Shown: positions 17,149 through 25,632 of the stretch, one piece after another
Numbering within the stretch: position 1 is the first letter of the stretch
How the letters are laid out: each line of letters opens with the position of its first letter
NCBI RefSeq assembly: GCF_014648435.1
Contig: NZ_BMRC01000015.1
Coordinates: 124,001-188,000, forward strand
Length of the DNA: 64,000 nucleotides
Direction: 5' to 3'
DNA from: Nonomuraea spiralis
GTDB lineage: Bacteria; Actinomycetota; Actinomycetes; Streptosporangiales; Streptosporangiaceae
The notes under the pieces: generated by a model
Told to the model about the DNA's origin: nothing
The model's database searches: none
The model's input: the letters and a program-made list of their open reading frames with translations, nothing else
Translations under genes and position numbers: made by a program

Positions 17149-17556
17149 TCATTTCCCGGCGACGTATCGATCCTGTGCCGTGCCGTGGAGGTGTCCCGGT
17201 GGGAGCTTGCGGCCGTAGGTGACCAGCAGGAGGTCCTGGGCGGCGCCGGTCAGGGGTGTGCCGGTGCCGAAGGACCAGTCGAGGTCGTCGGCGCGCAGTT
17301 CGACGCCGTCGAGATCGGCTCCGAAGAATTTGGCGGTCCGGGAAGTGACGTGTTCCAAGAGGAGGCGTACGCGGTCTTCCGGAACACGGCGGTCGATGCC
17401 GAGGGCGACGGTGATGTCCAGGCCGTGGATCACATCGTGGCCCAGGGCGGCCGCGATGCCGCCGACCGGTGGTTTCCAGGGATGGTCCGCGTTGTCGCGG
17501 ATCGCGCTGACCAGCTCGGCCGTGGACAGGGCGGCCGCGTCCTGGCGGGCCCGCCG
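17149..17556 (-). pseudogene. Maleylpyruvate isomerase-family (mycothiol-dependent type) protein, N-terminally truncated
   Basis: The frame ends at 17149 and is open back to about 17556. It reads LSTAELVSAIRDNADHPW, then GHDVIHGLDITVALGIDRRV, and the usual C-terminal half of the TIGR03083-type DinB-like family. The N-terminal metal-binding helices are missing. Similarity stops at the same point where the divergent TetR fragment begins, next to the perfect palindrome GGCGGGCCCGCC (17544-17555). A 94-residue frame from ATG 17433 remains but lacks the metal site. The gene is almost surely inactive. Confidence 0.7.
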
Positions 17557-18059
17557 AGCAGGCCGGGATGACCACCGGCGCCGTCTACTCGCTGTTCGGC
17601 AGCAAGAACGGCCTGCTCGTCGCCCTGGTCACCGACTACCTCGGTCCGCACTACGACGGCATCGAGCAAGCTGTCCCGGCCGGCGTGGGCCTCGTCGAGG
17701 CGGTGGAGGTCTTCGCCCGCCACTACCGTCACCTGTGCGACGACCCTGACGCGCTGCGCCACCTGTCGTTCGAGATCAGCCTCCAGGACCTGGCCCTGCG
17801 CGACCCCGAACTGGCTCCCAGGCTCGCCGCCTCCGTCCAGGCACACGAGGAACGCCTGACCGCGCTGCTGTCCGGCAGGCTCCTCGACGGGAACGCCCTC
17901 ACACCACGCCAGGCGCAACGCCTGGCCACGGCGCTGCGCGCGCTCCTGGTCGGCCTCAGCCAAGGCGTCATCCTCGGCCTCGCCGACGCCGCCCCCGGCG
18001 ACTACTTCGCCGCCACCGCCCGCGCCCTGATCACCCCGGACGTACTCGGACCGCCCTGA
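17553..18059 (+). pseudogene. TetR-family regulator lacking the N-terminal HTH half
   Basis: The frame from about 17553 (ATG at 17568) starts inside the TetR DNA-binding domain at AEQAGMTTGAVYSLFGSKNG, the recognition-helix segment. The 40-45 residues that should form helices 1 and 2 are absent. The ligand-binding part then continues normally to GDYFAATARALITPDVL. Without the first helices it should not bind DNA. It directly abuts the truncated isomerase-family gene on the other strand, so one deletion probably removed both 5' ends and the shared promoter. Confidence 0.7.
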
Positions 18060-18177
18060 CCTCCCCGCCCGACCACAGGAAACGGTCCGACGTACCACCG
18101 ATCCGGACGGCAGGCGAGGTCATACTCCTGTTTAAACGGTTTGCCCCTGACCTGGCCGTTCCGCTACCACTTGCCCC

Positions 18178-18708
18178 ATGATGACCGGAGATCTTGTCCG
18201 CCTGCGCGCCCTCGAACCCGCTGACAGCGAACCCATGTGGCGCTGGTACCACGACCCGGAGGTGGGCCGCTGGATGAACAGCGCTCCGCCCATCTCCCTG
18301 GCCGAGAACATGGCCAAGGGCCTGAACCGCCCCCGCAACACCTTCGAGCAGATGCTTCTGGGCATCGAACCCCTCGACGACCCCCGATTGATCGGCTACG
18401 TCTCCCTGGGCGACACCGACGTCGTGGCCCGCGACATCACCTTGCAGAGCTTCGCCATCGGCGACCGCGACGCCTGGGGCAAGGGTTATGCGACCGACGC
18501 CCTCCGGGTGGCGTGCCGGTTCGTGTTCGAGGAGGTCGGCATGCACCGCGTCACCCTTTGGGTGGCCGCCGAGAACGCCGCAGCCATCCGAGCCTACGAG
18601 CGCGTGGGCTTCGTCCAGGAGGGCCGCAAGCGGGAGTCCTTCCTGACCGGGGGCAAGTTGTACGACTACCTGATGATGGGCTTGCTGGCGAGCGAGTTCA
18701 CCGGCTGA
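18178..18708 (+). CDS. GNAT-family N-acetyltransferase (RimJ/RimL-like)
   Basis: The 176-residue protein starts LVRLRALEPADSEPMWRWY, typical of RimJ/RimL-type acetyltransferases. It has the acetyl-CoA motif AWGKGYATDALR and the C-terminal pattern NAAAIRAYERVGFVQEGRKR. It transfers an acetyl group from acetyl-CoA to a protein N-terminus or small amine; the substrate is unknown. ATG 18178 is followed by a second ATG. The transcript ends at the strong hairpin 18746-18778. Confidence 0.92.
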   Translation: MMTGDLVRLRALEPADSEPMWRWYHDPEVGRWMNSAPPISLAENMAKGLNRPRNTFEQMLLGIEPLDDPRLIGYVSLGDTDVVARDITLQSFAIGDRDAWGKGYATDALRVACRFVFEEVGMHRVTLWVAAENAAAIRAYERVGFVQEGRKRESFLTGGKLYDYLMMGLLASEFTG

Positions 18709-18745
18709 GGGCGACGCAGCGGGCGGTGGCGCGCGTTCGGCGGGG

Positions 18746-18778
18746 AACGGCAGCCGCGACACCGTCGCGGCTGCCGTT
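18746..18778. terminator. Strong bidirectional hairpin (15-bp stem, 3-base loop)
   Basis: A perfect 15-base inverted repeat, AACGGCAGCCGCGAC against its complement with ACC as loop, lies between the convergent acetyltransferase (ends 18708) and metalloprotease (ends 18789) genes. It can terminate transcription from both sides. It is the most stable hairpin seen in the window. Confidence 0.85.
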
Positions 18779-18788
18779 GTCCGTCAGG

Positions 18789-21650
18789 TCAGTAGCGCGG
18801 GCTGAGGTTGAGGTTGATCGAGGTCAGCAGGGTCTCGGCCGTGGCGTACGCGGGCAGGTCGGCGGGCGTGCCCGGCAGGGCCAGCGTCGCCTGGGCGTGC
18901 CGGGCGGCCGCGGCCACCGTCGCGGTGCCCAGCTTGGTCGCGATCAGGGACTCGATGCGGGTGGAGGCGTTGACCCGCCGTTCCCCCAGGTTGAGGTAGA
19001 CGGTCAGGAGCTCGGCCCTCAGCGGGGTCAGCGGGTTCAGCAACACCCGGCGTACCTCGGCGGGCGTCAGCACGCCGTCGGCGGCCGAGCCGTCGGCGCC
19101 GTCGAACCGGGTGTCGGTGGCCTGGACGCGGGCCAGCAGTTCGGCCGGCAGGCTGCCGGTGCGCAGCAGCCACAGTGCGGAGATCTGCGGGTTGCGGCCG
19201 GGCGGCTGCTCGGTGACGGTGCTGGTGGCCGTGGCGTTCGCGGCCGGGTAGGCGCAACCGCCCGCCCCGCCGTACGCGGCCGAGGCCCCGACCGTGACGG
19301 CGCTCCCGCCCGCCGTCAGCAGGCTCGTACGGACGGCGAACCGCGCGGTGCCCGACGCGCCCGCCGCCACCGTGCCCACCTCCTGGCGCAGGGTACGCGG
19401 TGAGACGCCGTCGGGCGCGTCCAAGGTGAGGACCACGCCGGTCGCCGGGGCGGAGCCGGTGTTGCGGTAGGTGACGGTGTACGTGAGCGTCTCACCCGCG
19501 CCGGCCGACGGCGTGCCCTCCACGGCGAGCGACAGGCGGGGGGTGTGGGCGGTGGTGTCCGCGGTGGCGCTGTTGTCGGCCAGCATCCAGTCGGGTTCAG
19601 GTTGTCCGGCGGCGTCCTTGCCGGTGACCTTCACCCGATTGGTCAGCACCTGGCCGTCGGTGACCGCGCACGGCACGATGTAGGTCACCTTCTGCTCGGC
19701 GTGCCCGTCGGCGGGCAGGTCGGGCAGGGTACGGGTGACGTCCTGGCCGGTGGGCGGGGTGTCGGTGACGGAGACGGCGGTGGCGGTGGCGGGTCCGGCG
19801 TTGCCCGCGGTGATCGTGTAGGTGAGCTCGTCGCCGGGCAGGGCGTCGCTCTTGTCGACGGTCTTGGTCACGTTGAGGTCGGCCGCGGTGAGCCGCCGCA
19901 GATCCACGGCGTCGATCTCGTCGGGGGGCGTGCCGTGGACGCCGTCGGAGAACAGCGGGCTGCTGCTGAAGTCGTACACGAGACGGTCCCAGTCGGGACG
20001 GCTGACCAGTTGCTGTCCCGGCGTGGGCTGGTCGCACCCGGTGAACATGGTGAGGTGGTTGAGATCGACGGCGACCGAGCGCTCCAGCCGGGGGCCGCCG
20101 CTCGGCAGGAAGTCGACCTTCCAGTTGAGCTGCCCGTTGGCCGGGTCGTGGAACCAGAGGTTCGCCCCGTTGCCGCCCCAGATGATGAGCCGCGAGCCCG
20201 CGCCCGCCACGCCCGGCAGGGCCGTCTCGTCCAGCGCCGCCTCGTTCAGCGTCTGGACGTTGTCGAGGCGCTGGTAGTCCAGTGGCCGGTTGGGGTCGAG
20301 CTGCTGTTTGGCCGGCAGGGACGCCGCCGTGGCGAACTGCAGCGGGTAGTTCATCACGCTCAGATAGTTGGGCTTGCAGTTGATCAGGTCCACGCGGCCG
20401 TTGTCGGTGCGGCCGCCGTGCCCGAGGCCGAAGGTGTGGCCGAGTTCGTGCAGCAGGGTGGCCTCCTCTGCGGCGGCGCGGCCGCCGAAGTCGGCCAGGT
20501 TCATCTGCGCGGCGAGCCTGCCGAGCGTGACGGTGAAGTCGTTGCCGCCGCGGTCGTCCAGCTCGGCCCGGCCGGAGGAGGTGTTGGGCACCGGGGTGTT
20601 GTTCGGCCCCGGCACGGTGGGCGGGTAGAGGCCGTTGGCGAAGATGCCGTAGCGGAAGCGCAGCCGCTTGAACAGCAGGATCTGCTCGCACAGCGGGCTG
20701 GAGCGGTCGGCGGACGTGCCGAAGTGGCCGTCCTCGCCGCCGTGCGCGCAGGTCAGGTCGGGGCTGCCCCACTTCAGGTCGTCGAAGTCGGTCACGTTGG
20801 GGTCGCGGTCGTTCTCCAGGCGCAGCGCCTCGCTGTAGGGGACCTCCTCGTCGGGGATCAGGTGCAGTGCCAGGCCCTGCTGGTGGGTCGTGGGGTTGGT
20901 GACGGGGGCACGGGCGAAGACCTGCTCGACGGCCGGCAGCACGCCGTTCTGCGGTGCGAACCCCGTCATCCAGTCGATCTCCACGAACAGGTCGCGCCGC
21001 CGCGGGTCGGCCCATTGCTCCAGGTGCAGGTCGATGGTGCCGTCGTTGTCGAAGTCGAGGCCCCGGTACTCGGCGTAGTCGGTGAAGCTGTCGCCGTCGC
21101 CGTCCTCGAAGCTGTAGGGGCGGATGTCGTAGCAGACCTGGACGGGGTGGCCGTCGCCGCCGCCCCTGGTGCAGCCGGTCGGGTCGGTGAGGTCGCCGGA
21201 CAGCTTGCCGTTCACCAGGTTCAGTTTGATGCGGGCGGAGGTGTCGCCGCTTCTGGCCGAGATGTCGGCCACGTCGTCGCCGTTGGGGTCCACGCCCGGG
21301 TCCTCGTCCTTGATCTGTACGACGAGCTCGGCCTCCGGCAGGGACGTGGGGACGTCGGCGGTCAACGTCCAGCCCTGCGGGGCGAACACCTGGGCCTTGT
21401 CGGGCACGACGGGTGTCGTCATCGACTGCGAGCCGATGGACAGGACCCCGTAGAAGTCCGGCGGGCCCATACCGGCCGATTCGATGCCGGTGCCGTCGCA
21501 GGCGGACGCGCACTCGACCGACATGATGCGGATCGTCACGGGTTGCGTGGCCGCCGCCGCTTCGGCGTGCTCGACCGGCAGGGCCGCCAGGCCCGCCACC
21601 ACCAGCCAGGCGGCGGCCAGCGGCCCGCCCCGTCGCGCCCAGGTTCCCAT
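18789..21650 (-). CDS. Secreted metzincin-type metalloprotease-like protein with DUF11-like repeats
   Basis: The 953-residue protein has a signal peptide (GPLAAAWLVVAGLAALPVEH, then AEAAAA). An N-terminal beta-rich domain and a calcium-binding-like segment (DGDGDSFTDYAEYRGLDFDN) follow. A zinc-binding HELGHTFGLGH lies near residues 401-411, with the Met-turn region LSVMNY about 20 residues later. Two DUF11-like domains come next (ALPGDELTYTITAGNAGPAT and AGAGETLTYTVTYRNTG). Dockerin-like wording (DGVLTPAEVRRVLLNPLTP) is seen in the tail. ATG 21650 has GGGAG upstream; an ATG at 21731 lacks a good site and would bury the signal peptide. It lies 102 bases after the ESX-like gene group. Confidence 0.88.
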   Translation of the reverse strand: MGTWARRGGPLAAAWLVVAGLAALPVEHAEAAAATQPVTIRIMSVECASACDGTGIESAGMGPPDFYGVLSIGSQSMTTPVVPDKAQVFAPQGWTLTADVPTSLPEAELVVQIKDEDPGVDPNGDDVADISARSGDTSARIKLNLVNGKLSGDLTDPTGCTRGGGDGHPVQVCYDIRPYSFEDGDGDSFTDYAEYRGLDFDNDGTIDLHLEQWADPRRRDLFVEIDWMTGFAPQNGVLPAVEQVFARAPVTNPTTHQQGLALHLIPDEEVPYSEALRLENDRDPNVTDFDDLKWGSPDLTCAHGGEDGHFGTSADRSSPLCEQILLFKRLRFRYGIFANGLYPPTVPGPNNTPVPNTSSGRAELDDRGGNDFTVTLGRLAAQMNLADFGGRAAAEEATLLHELGHTFGLGHGGRTDNGRVDLINCKPNYLSVMNYPLQFATAASLPAKQQLDPNRPLDYQRLDNVQTLNEAALDETALPGVAGAGSRLIIWGGNGANLWFHDPANGQLNWKVDFLPSGGPRLERSVAVDLNHLTMFTGCDQPTPGQQLVSRPDWDRLVYDFSSSPLFSDGVHGTPPDEIDAVDLRRLTAADLNVTKTVDKSDALPGDELTYTITAGNAGPATATAVSVTDTPPTGQDVTRTLPDLPADGHAEQKVTYIVPCAVTDGQVLTNRVKVTGKDAAGQPEPDWMLADNSATADTTAHTPRLSLAVEGTPSAGAGETLTYTVTYRNTGSAPATGVVLTLDAPDGVSPRTLRQEVGTVAAGASGTARFAVRTSLLTAGGSAVTVGASAAYGGAGGCAYPAANATATSTVTEQPPGRNPQISALWLLRTGSLPAELLARVQATDTRFDGADGSAADGVLTPAEVRRVLLNPLTPLRAELLTVYLNLGERRVNASTRIESLIATKLGTATVAAAARHAQATLALPGTPADLPAYATAETLLTSINLNLSPRY

Positions 21651-21752
21651 CTTTTGCTCCCTGCGTCGGCTGCTACCGGCCTTCAGGGTCAGGGAACGGG
21701 CGAATCTGCGCATGAGTAGGCCCATGCTCATATGTCAGGTCATGTCTAGGCG

Positions 21753-22424
21753 CTACTCCTGGAGCCTCATGAGCTGCCACTGCGCGAACGAGCTGACCTC
21801 CTCGTCAGCCACCCTGGCGGCGAGACGCAGCAGCGCCGCGTCGTCCTCGGCCATGCGCGTCGCGATCGCCGCGGCGAACAGGCGGGCCACCGGGTCGTCG
21901 CCCTCCAGCGCGGCGACGACCTCGCCCGGGTCGGGATCCTCGGTGTCGGAGGCGACGAGCCCGGCCGTGAGCCGTCCGATCTCGGGGTCGGCCAGCCGTG
22001 ACAGCCCCGCCAGGAGCTGTTCGGTCGAGGCCATCGCCAGGAAGTGCAGGACCTTCCACCGGATGGCGGTGTCGGAGGCCCGGCTCAGGGTGAGGATCTG
22101 GGCGATGAGGTCGGCGTGCCGCTCGTCCGCGGCCAGCAACACGAACTCGACGGCATGGAACCGCACCTGATGCCGCTCGTGGGCCAGCAGGCCGGGAACC
22201 TCGTCCAGCAGCGGCGCGGCCTGCTCACCCAGCTCCGACAGCAGCCAGGCCCCGGTCTGCACGGCGTCGTCGTCGCCGCTGCGCAGCAGGATGCGCAGGT
22301 TCTCGACGGGATAGCCGCCGAACAGCTCGTCGAGCAGGTCGTTGGCGGCCTGGCCGAGAGCCTCGTCGTCGATGGGGCGGGCGAGGACGCGCGCCATCAG
22401 GTCGTCGCCCGTCTGTGTCTGCAT
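21753..22424 (-). CDS. HEAT-like helical repeat protein
   Basis: The 223-residue acidic protein is made of amphipathic helical pairs (for example RILLRSGDDDAVQTGAWLLS and EVVAALEGDDPVARLFAAAI), consistent with HEAT/ARM-like repeats. No enzymatic motif or signal peptide is seen. It begins seven bases after the stop of the upstream Gly-rich gene, so it is in the same operon. In this setting it may be a chaperone or immunity-type partner of the locus; that is inference. Confidence 0.75.
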   Translation of the reverse strand: MQTQTGDDLMARVLARPIDDEALGQAANDLLDELFGGYPVENLRILLRSGDDDAVQTGAWLLSELGEQAAPLLDEVPGLLAHERHQVRFHAVEFVLLAADERHADLIAQILTLSRASDTAIRWKVLHFLAMASTEQLLAGLSRLADPEIGRLTAGLVASDTEDPDPGEVVAALEGDDPVARLFAAAIATRMAEDDAALLRLAARVADEEVSSFAQWQLMRLQE

Positions 22425-22430
22425 CTCGCG

Positions 22431-23321
22431 TTACTTCCCCTCGTTGGCCTTGCGCTCAAGGTCGTTCAGGAGCTTCTGCTCGTTCTCCAGCCGGGCGGCG
22501 TGTCCGGGGTCCCGGCCGAGACGGGCCTCGTTCATCTTCCGCGTCAGGATGCTGTCCTTGACCTCGGCCGCCGCCTGTCTGGCCTGCTCCGGTGTCATCT
22601 TGCTGACGTCGTTGCTGTTGGGCAACCTGCCGTGCATGCGCCCCGCGGCGGAGTCGTAGCTCGCCGAGGCGTTCGGGTCGTAGCCGCCGCCCTTCCCGCC
22701 CTTGTTGCCGCCGCCTCCACCTCCGCGTCTGCGCCGGATCTGGAGCATGCCGTCGCGGGCGTGCGGCCGCTTCTCCATCTCCTTCATGATGCGGCGCATG
22801 GTCTCGGTCACCCGGCCGCTCAGCACCGGGGCCAGCCCCCTGGCGGTGCCCTCGGCGCCTTCGAGCGCCACCTTGCCCACGGCGTGGCGGGTCATCTGCA
22901 TGCGCGCGAGGGCGAGCAGGCCGCCGCCCGCCGCGCCGCCGAACAGCAGCGCCTGGGTGGCGGCGGTCAGTCCGTACGCGGCCTGCGTGCCCACGGCCAC
23001 CTTGACCGCGCTGACCACGTTCGCGGTGCCGTCGAGGACGGTCGGCGCGACCTTCGCCGCGGAGGCGGCCTGGGAGATGTGGCCGCCTCCGTCGCCGACC
23101 TGGTTCCAATGACTGGCCAGTTGCGTGGCCGAGTCGCCCTGGTAGACCTGCTGCGCGTCGCGTATCCGCTCGTCGGCCGACGCCCCCTGGGTCGACGACG
23201 CGGCGAGGACGACGCGCCAGTCGTCCGCCTCAAGGCGCCACTCGTCCTCGTTGTCGTTCGGCCAGGGGAAGCCGATGAGGTTGAGGAAGCCCGCCACGTG
23301 CGGGTCGAGCGTCACCGCCAT
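22431..23321 (-). CDS. ESX/T7SS-locus protein with WXG-like N-terminus and Gly-rich hinge
   Basis: The 296-residue protein begins MAVTLDPHVAGFLNLIGFPW and has a helical N-terminal half containing HWNQVGDGGGHI, reminiscent of WXG100-type helical hairpins. A hydrophobic Ala/Gly-rich stretch follows (ATQALLFGGAAGGGLLALAR). A Gly-rich hinge (RRRRGGGGGGNKGGKGGG) leads to a charged helical C-terminus ending LLNDLERKANEGK. The layout resembles substrates or membrane-active partners of type VII secretion. Its ATG overlaps the end of the upstream small gene by ten bases. I cannot assign a toxin activity to the C-terminus. Confidence 0.75.
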   Translation of the reverse strand: MAVTLDPHVAGFLNLIGFPWPNDNEDEWRLEADDWRVVLAASSTQGASADERIRDAQQVYQGDSATQLASHWNQVGDGGGHISQAASAAKVAPTVLDGTANVVSAVKVAVGTQAAYGLTAATQALLFGGAAGGGLLALARMQMTRHAVGKVALEGAEGTARGLAPVLSGRVTETMRRIMKEMEKRPHARDGMLQIRRRRGGGGGGNKGGKGGGYDPNASASYDSAAGRMHGRLPNSNDVSKMTPEQARQAAAEVKDSILTRKMNEARLGRDPGHAARLENEQKLLNDLERKANEGK

Positions 23322-23626
23322 GCGGGGCTCTCGAAGCTCTCGATGGTGGCGCTCTCCGCCGCCTGGGTGTTCCTCGCCACCGTACGCAGTCCTTCGCCGG
23401 TCTCGGCGATCTGCCCGCCGATCCCCGTCAGCGCGCCGAGCGAGGTCTGCAGACATTCGTTGTAGGAGGCGATGATGGTGGCGAACAGTCCCTCGCCGCC
23501 GAAGGTGCGGGCGCCGCTCCCTCGTTGCTGCAGCCGCATGACCGCGGCGTCGTAGTTCGCCCCATGTCCGGTGACGTACGTGCCGTCCCGTCCCAGCGCC
23601 CCCGTGGCGATCTCAAATCCCGTCAT
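23312..23626 (-). CDS. Small ESX/WXG100-like helical protein
   Basis: This 104-residue protein has the size and helical content of ESX-type proteins, with ATIIASYNECLQTSLGALTG as the central segment. It lacks an exact Trp-x-Gly. It is the first gene of a minus-strand operon with the Gly-rich partner (10-base overlap) and the HEAT-like protein. Divergent YbaB-like genes begin 84 bases away, a combination seen at actinomycete ESX-like loci. The family assignment rests on size and context. Confidence 0.65.
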   Translation of the reverse strand: MTGFEIATGALGRDGTYVTGHGANYDAAVMRLQQRGSGARTFGGEGLFATIIASYNECLQTSLGALTGIGGQIAETGEGLRTVARNTQAAESATIESFESPAWR

Positions 23627-23710
23627 GTCCAGAAAGCATATCCAGTCAAATCCGGCACAGACGTTTACCTCTACACTGAACGTTCACTCGATTGACTGCC
23701 GGAGGTCGAC

Positions 23711-24100
23711 ATGCGTTCACCAGCGCCGCAGGACGACGCCGAGTACCTGCACCAGTACGTCGCCCAGAGCCGCCGCGCCATCCAGGCGCTGCACGACGCC
23801 CGGTCGTCCATCGATCAGGTGGAGGGCCGCGCGCAGAGCGACGACGGGCTGGTCGAGGCGTCCGCCGACGGCCACGGCGTCCCCACCCGCCTGCGCATCG
23901 ACCCGCGGGCGCTGCGGCTCGACGAGGCCGCGCTCGGCAGGAAGACCGCCGAGGTGCTGCGGGCCGCGCAGGACGACGCCGGGCGGCAGGCGCGGGAGAT
24001 CGCCGACGGGGTGCGGGACGCCACCGCCGCCGTTCCGGCGCCTCTGGACGAGACCTTCGTACGTGCGCGGGTCGAGCAGGCAATCAACGACCTTTACTAG
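23711..24100 (+). CDS. YbaB/EbfC-family protein (first of a pair)
   Basis: The 129-residue protein has an N-terminal helix, a central beta hairpin (GLVEASADGHGVPTRLRIDP) and a long C-terminal helix, the EbfC/YbaB fold. Family members bind DNA as dimers, but in actinomycetes many accompany type VII secretion-like genes. Its stop codon overlaps the ribosome site of the second YbaB-like gene. It is divergent from the ESX-like operon, which supports a joint role. Confidence 0.78.
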   Translation: MRSPAPQDDAEYLHQYVAQSRRAIQALHDARSSIDQVEGRAQSDDGLVEASADGHGVPTRLRIDPRALRLDEAALGRKTAEVLRAAQDDAGRQAREIADGVRDATAAVPAPLDETFVRARVEQAINDLY

Positions 24101-24110
24101 GAGGCCGAGC

Positions 24111-24491
24111 GTGTTCGGGCCGGAGATCGACCCCGCCAACATCAGCGAACGCGAGCTGGACGAGGCCGCCCGCCGAGGCGAGCGCATGCTGGCCTGGCTG
24201 GAGTCGGCGCAGGAGGAGTTGCGGGCCGTCATCGGCGCCGGCGAGGGGCCGTCGGGCCACGTACGGGTGACCGTCGACGCGGACGGACGCGTCCTCGACG
24301 TGCGCTACGACCAGCGCGCCCTGCGTCTGGGCGGCCAGGACCTGGCCGAGGAGACGCTCGCCGCGGTACGGGCGGCGGCCGCCGACGGCCGGCGCCGCAC
24401 CCACGACCTCATGCGCGAGGCCGTCCCCGGCTACGACCCGGACCGGACGCAGGCCGAGCTGGAACGGCTGCTCGGCAGCGAGCAGGCGTGA
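24111..24491 (+). CDS. YbaB/EbfC-family protein (second of a pair)
   Basis: From GTG 24111, with AGGAGG at 24099-24104, the frame encodes 126 residues with the YbaB pattern (SGHVRVTVDADGRVLDVRYD) and flanking helices. It is translationally linked to the first copy, whose stop lies within its ribosome site, so the two probably form a heterodimer. The frame is open far upstream, but only the region from 24111 has family character. Confidence 0.82.
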   Translation: MFGPEIDPANISERELDEAARRGERMLAWLESAQEELRAVIGAGEGPSGHVRVTVDADGRVLDVRYDQRALRLGGQDLAEETLAAVRAAAADGRRRTHDLMREAVPGYDPDRTQAELERLLGSEQA

Positions 24492-24612
24492 ACAGGCGGT
24501 CCAGAGCGCGGTGAGCACGGACGGCACCCGGCTGCCGCGGAACAGGTGAAGCCGGTGTGGCCGGAGGGCGCCTTCCTCGCGGTGGGTGCCGTGACGCCGG
24601 CCTGCGCCGGGT

Positions 24613-25479
24613 TCACCGGCCTGCGGCTGAGCGCGGTCCGGAGGCCGCGGGCTGTCCCGGGCGGCGTCCCCATGCCGAGATCAGCGGCGCGAGGGTGAGG
24701 TCGAGCTCGCCGGCATCGACGGCGGCCAGGTGCGCGTCGATCTCGGCGTCGTCGGCCAACCCGGCGGCGAGCAACTCGGCGCGGACCATGCGCACCGTCG
24801 CGGTCTCCAGCCGGTCGCAGGCCACCCCGCCGACCGGGAAGCAGCCGGCCGCCGTGACATCGACCAGGCCGGCCGTACGCAACGCCTGCGGCAGCGTACG
24901 GCCGTAGCGCAGGTCGGCGCCACGGCGGGTCAGCAACTCCCGAACGGCGCGCCGCAGCCGGTTGGCGCGCTGCTGCGCCGGGCCGACCTCGTCGAGGCAG
25001 GCCAGCGGCTGCAACTCGGTATCGGCGTCCTCCACCAGAAGCCAGCCACCGGGGCGCAGCGCCGCCACCATCGTCGCCAACGCCCGGGCACGGTCGGGTA
25101 CGTGGACGAGCACGAGCCGGGCGTGTACCAGGTCGAACGTGCCTGGCTGCGGCGGCGGGTCCCCGACGACGTCGTGCCGGAGCACCTCGTACCGGCCGTG
25201 CGGGTCCAGCCAGGCCGGATTGATGTCCGTGGCCAGCACGTAACCGGTTGGTCCGACGGCCGTGGCGAGTGCCTCGGGAATGCTGGGGCCTCCGGCACCG
25301 ACTTCCCAGCAGCGCCAGCCCGCCTTCACTCCGAGCCGGTCGAAGTGCCCCCGTGTGACACCGTCGAACAGCTCGGCCAGCCAGGTGAACCGCTCGCCCG
25401 CCTCCACCCGGGCGTTGTCGAGCAGATAGCGGTGGTCCGGCTCGGACCCGGGGGCGGCGAGGGGCTGCGATGAACTCAT
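24613..25479 (-). CDS. SAM-dependent methyltransferase
   Basis: The 288-residue protein contains the class I methyltransferase motifs: WEVGAGGPSIPEALA (SAM binding, motif I), LATDINPAWLD (acidic loop), and FDLVHARLVLVHVPDRARAL (post-motif region), followed by LRPGGWLLVEDAD. Its N-terminus resembles UbiE-like small-molecule methyltransferases (HRYLLDNARVEAGERFTWLA). ATG 25479 is chosen because the frame upstream is antisense to a lipoprotein gene. The substrate is unknown and the gene stands alone on its strand. Confidence 0.9.
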   Translation of the reverse strand: MSSSQPLAAPGSEPDHRYLLDNARVEAGERFTWLAELFDGVTRGHFDRLGVKAGWRCWEVGAGGPSIPEALATAVGPTGYVLATDINPAWLDPHGRYEVLRHDVVGDPPPQPGTFDLVHARLVLVHVPDRARALATMVAALRPGGWLLVEDADTELQPLACLDEVGPAQQRANRLRRAVRELLTRRGADLRYGRTLPQALRTAGLVDVTAAGCFPVGGVACDRLETATVRMVRAELLAAGLADDAEIDAHLAAVDAGELDLTLAPLISAWGRRPGQPAASGPRSAAGR

Positions 25480-25632
25480 GCCTGCATTCTCACGATCTTC
25501 CGCGTGGTTCGCGCGACAGAGTCCGCGAGCGGCGCGCTCACGCCTCCTCGACAGCGGAGCCGCCTGCTCTTGCCAGGGCGCGGACGCAGGCCGATCCTGG
25601 AGCGGGGCCGCGCGACCGGCGGGGGACGAACC

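Noticed and set aside
19545..21719. A 724-residue plus-strand frame antisense to the metalloprotease gene
   Set aside because: Its composition (Val, Gly, Arg, Gln repeats) mirrors the other strand. The minus-strand product has a signal peptide, zinc motif and DUF11-like repeats.
22044..23465. A 473-residue plus-strand frame over the ESX-like operon
   Set aside because: It has no recognisable motif and is antisense to three overlapping, well-formed genes.
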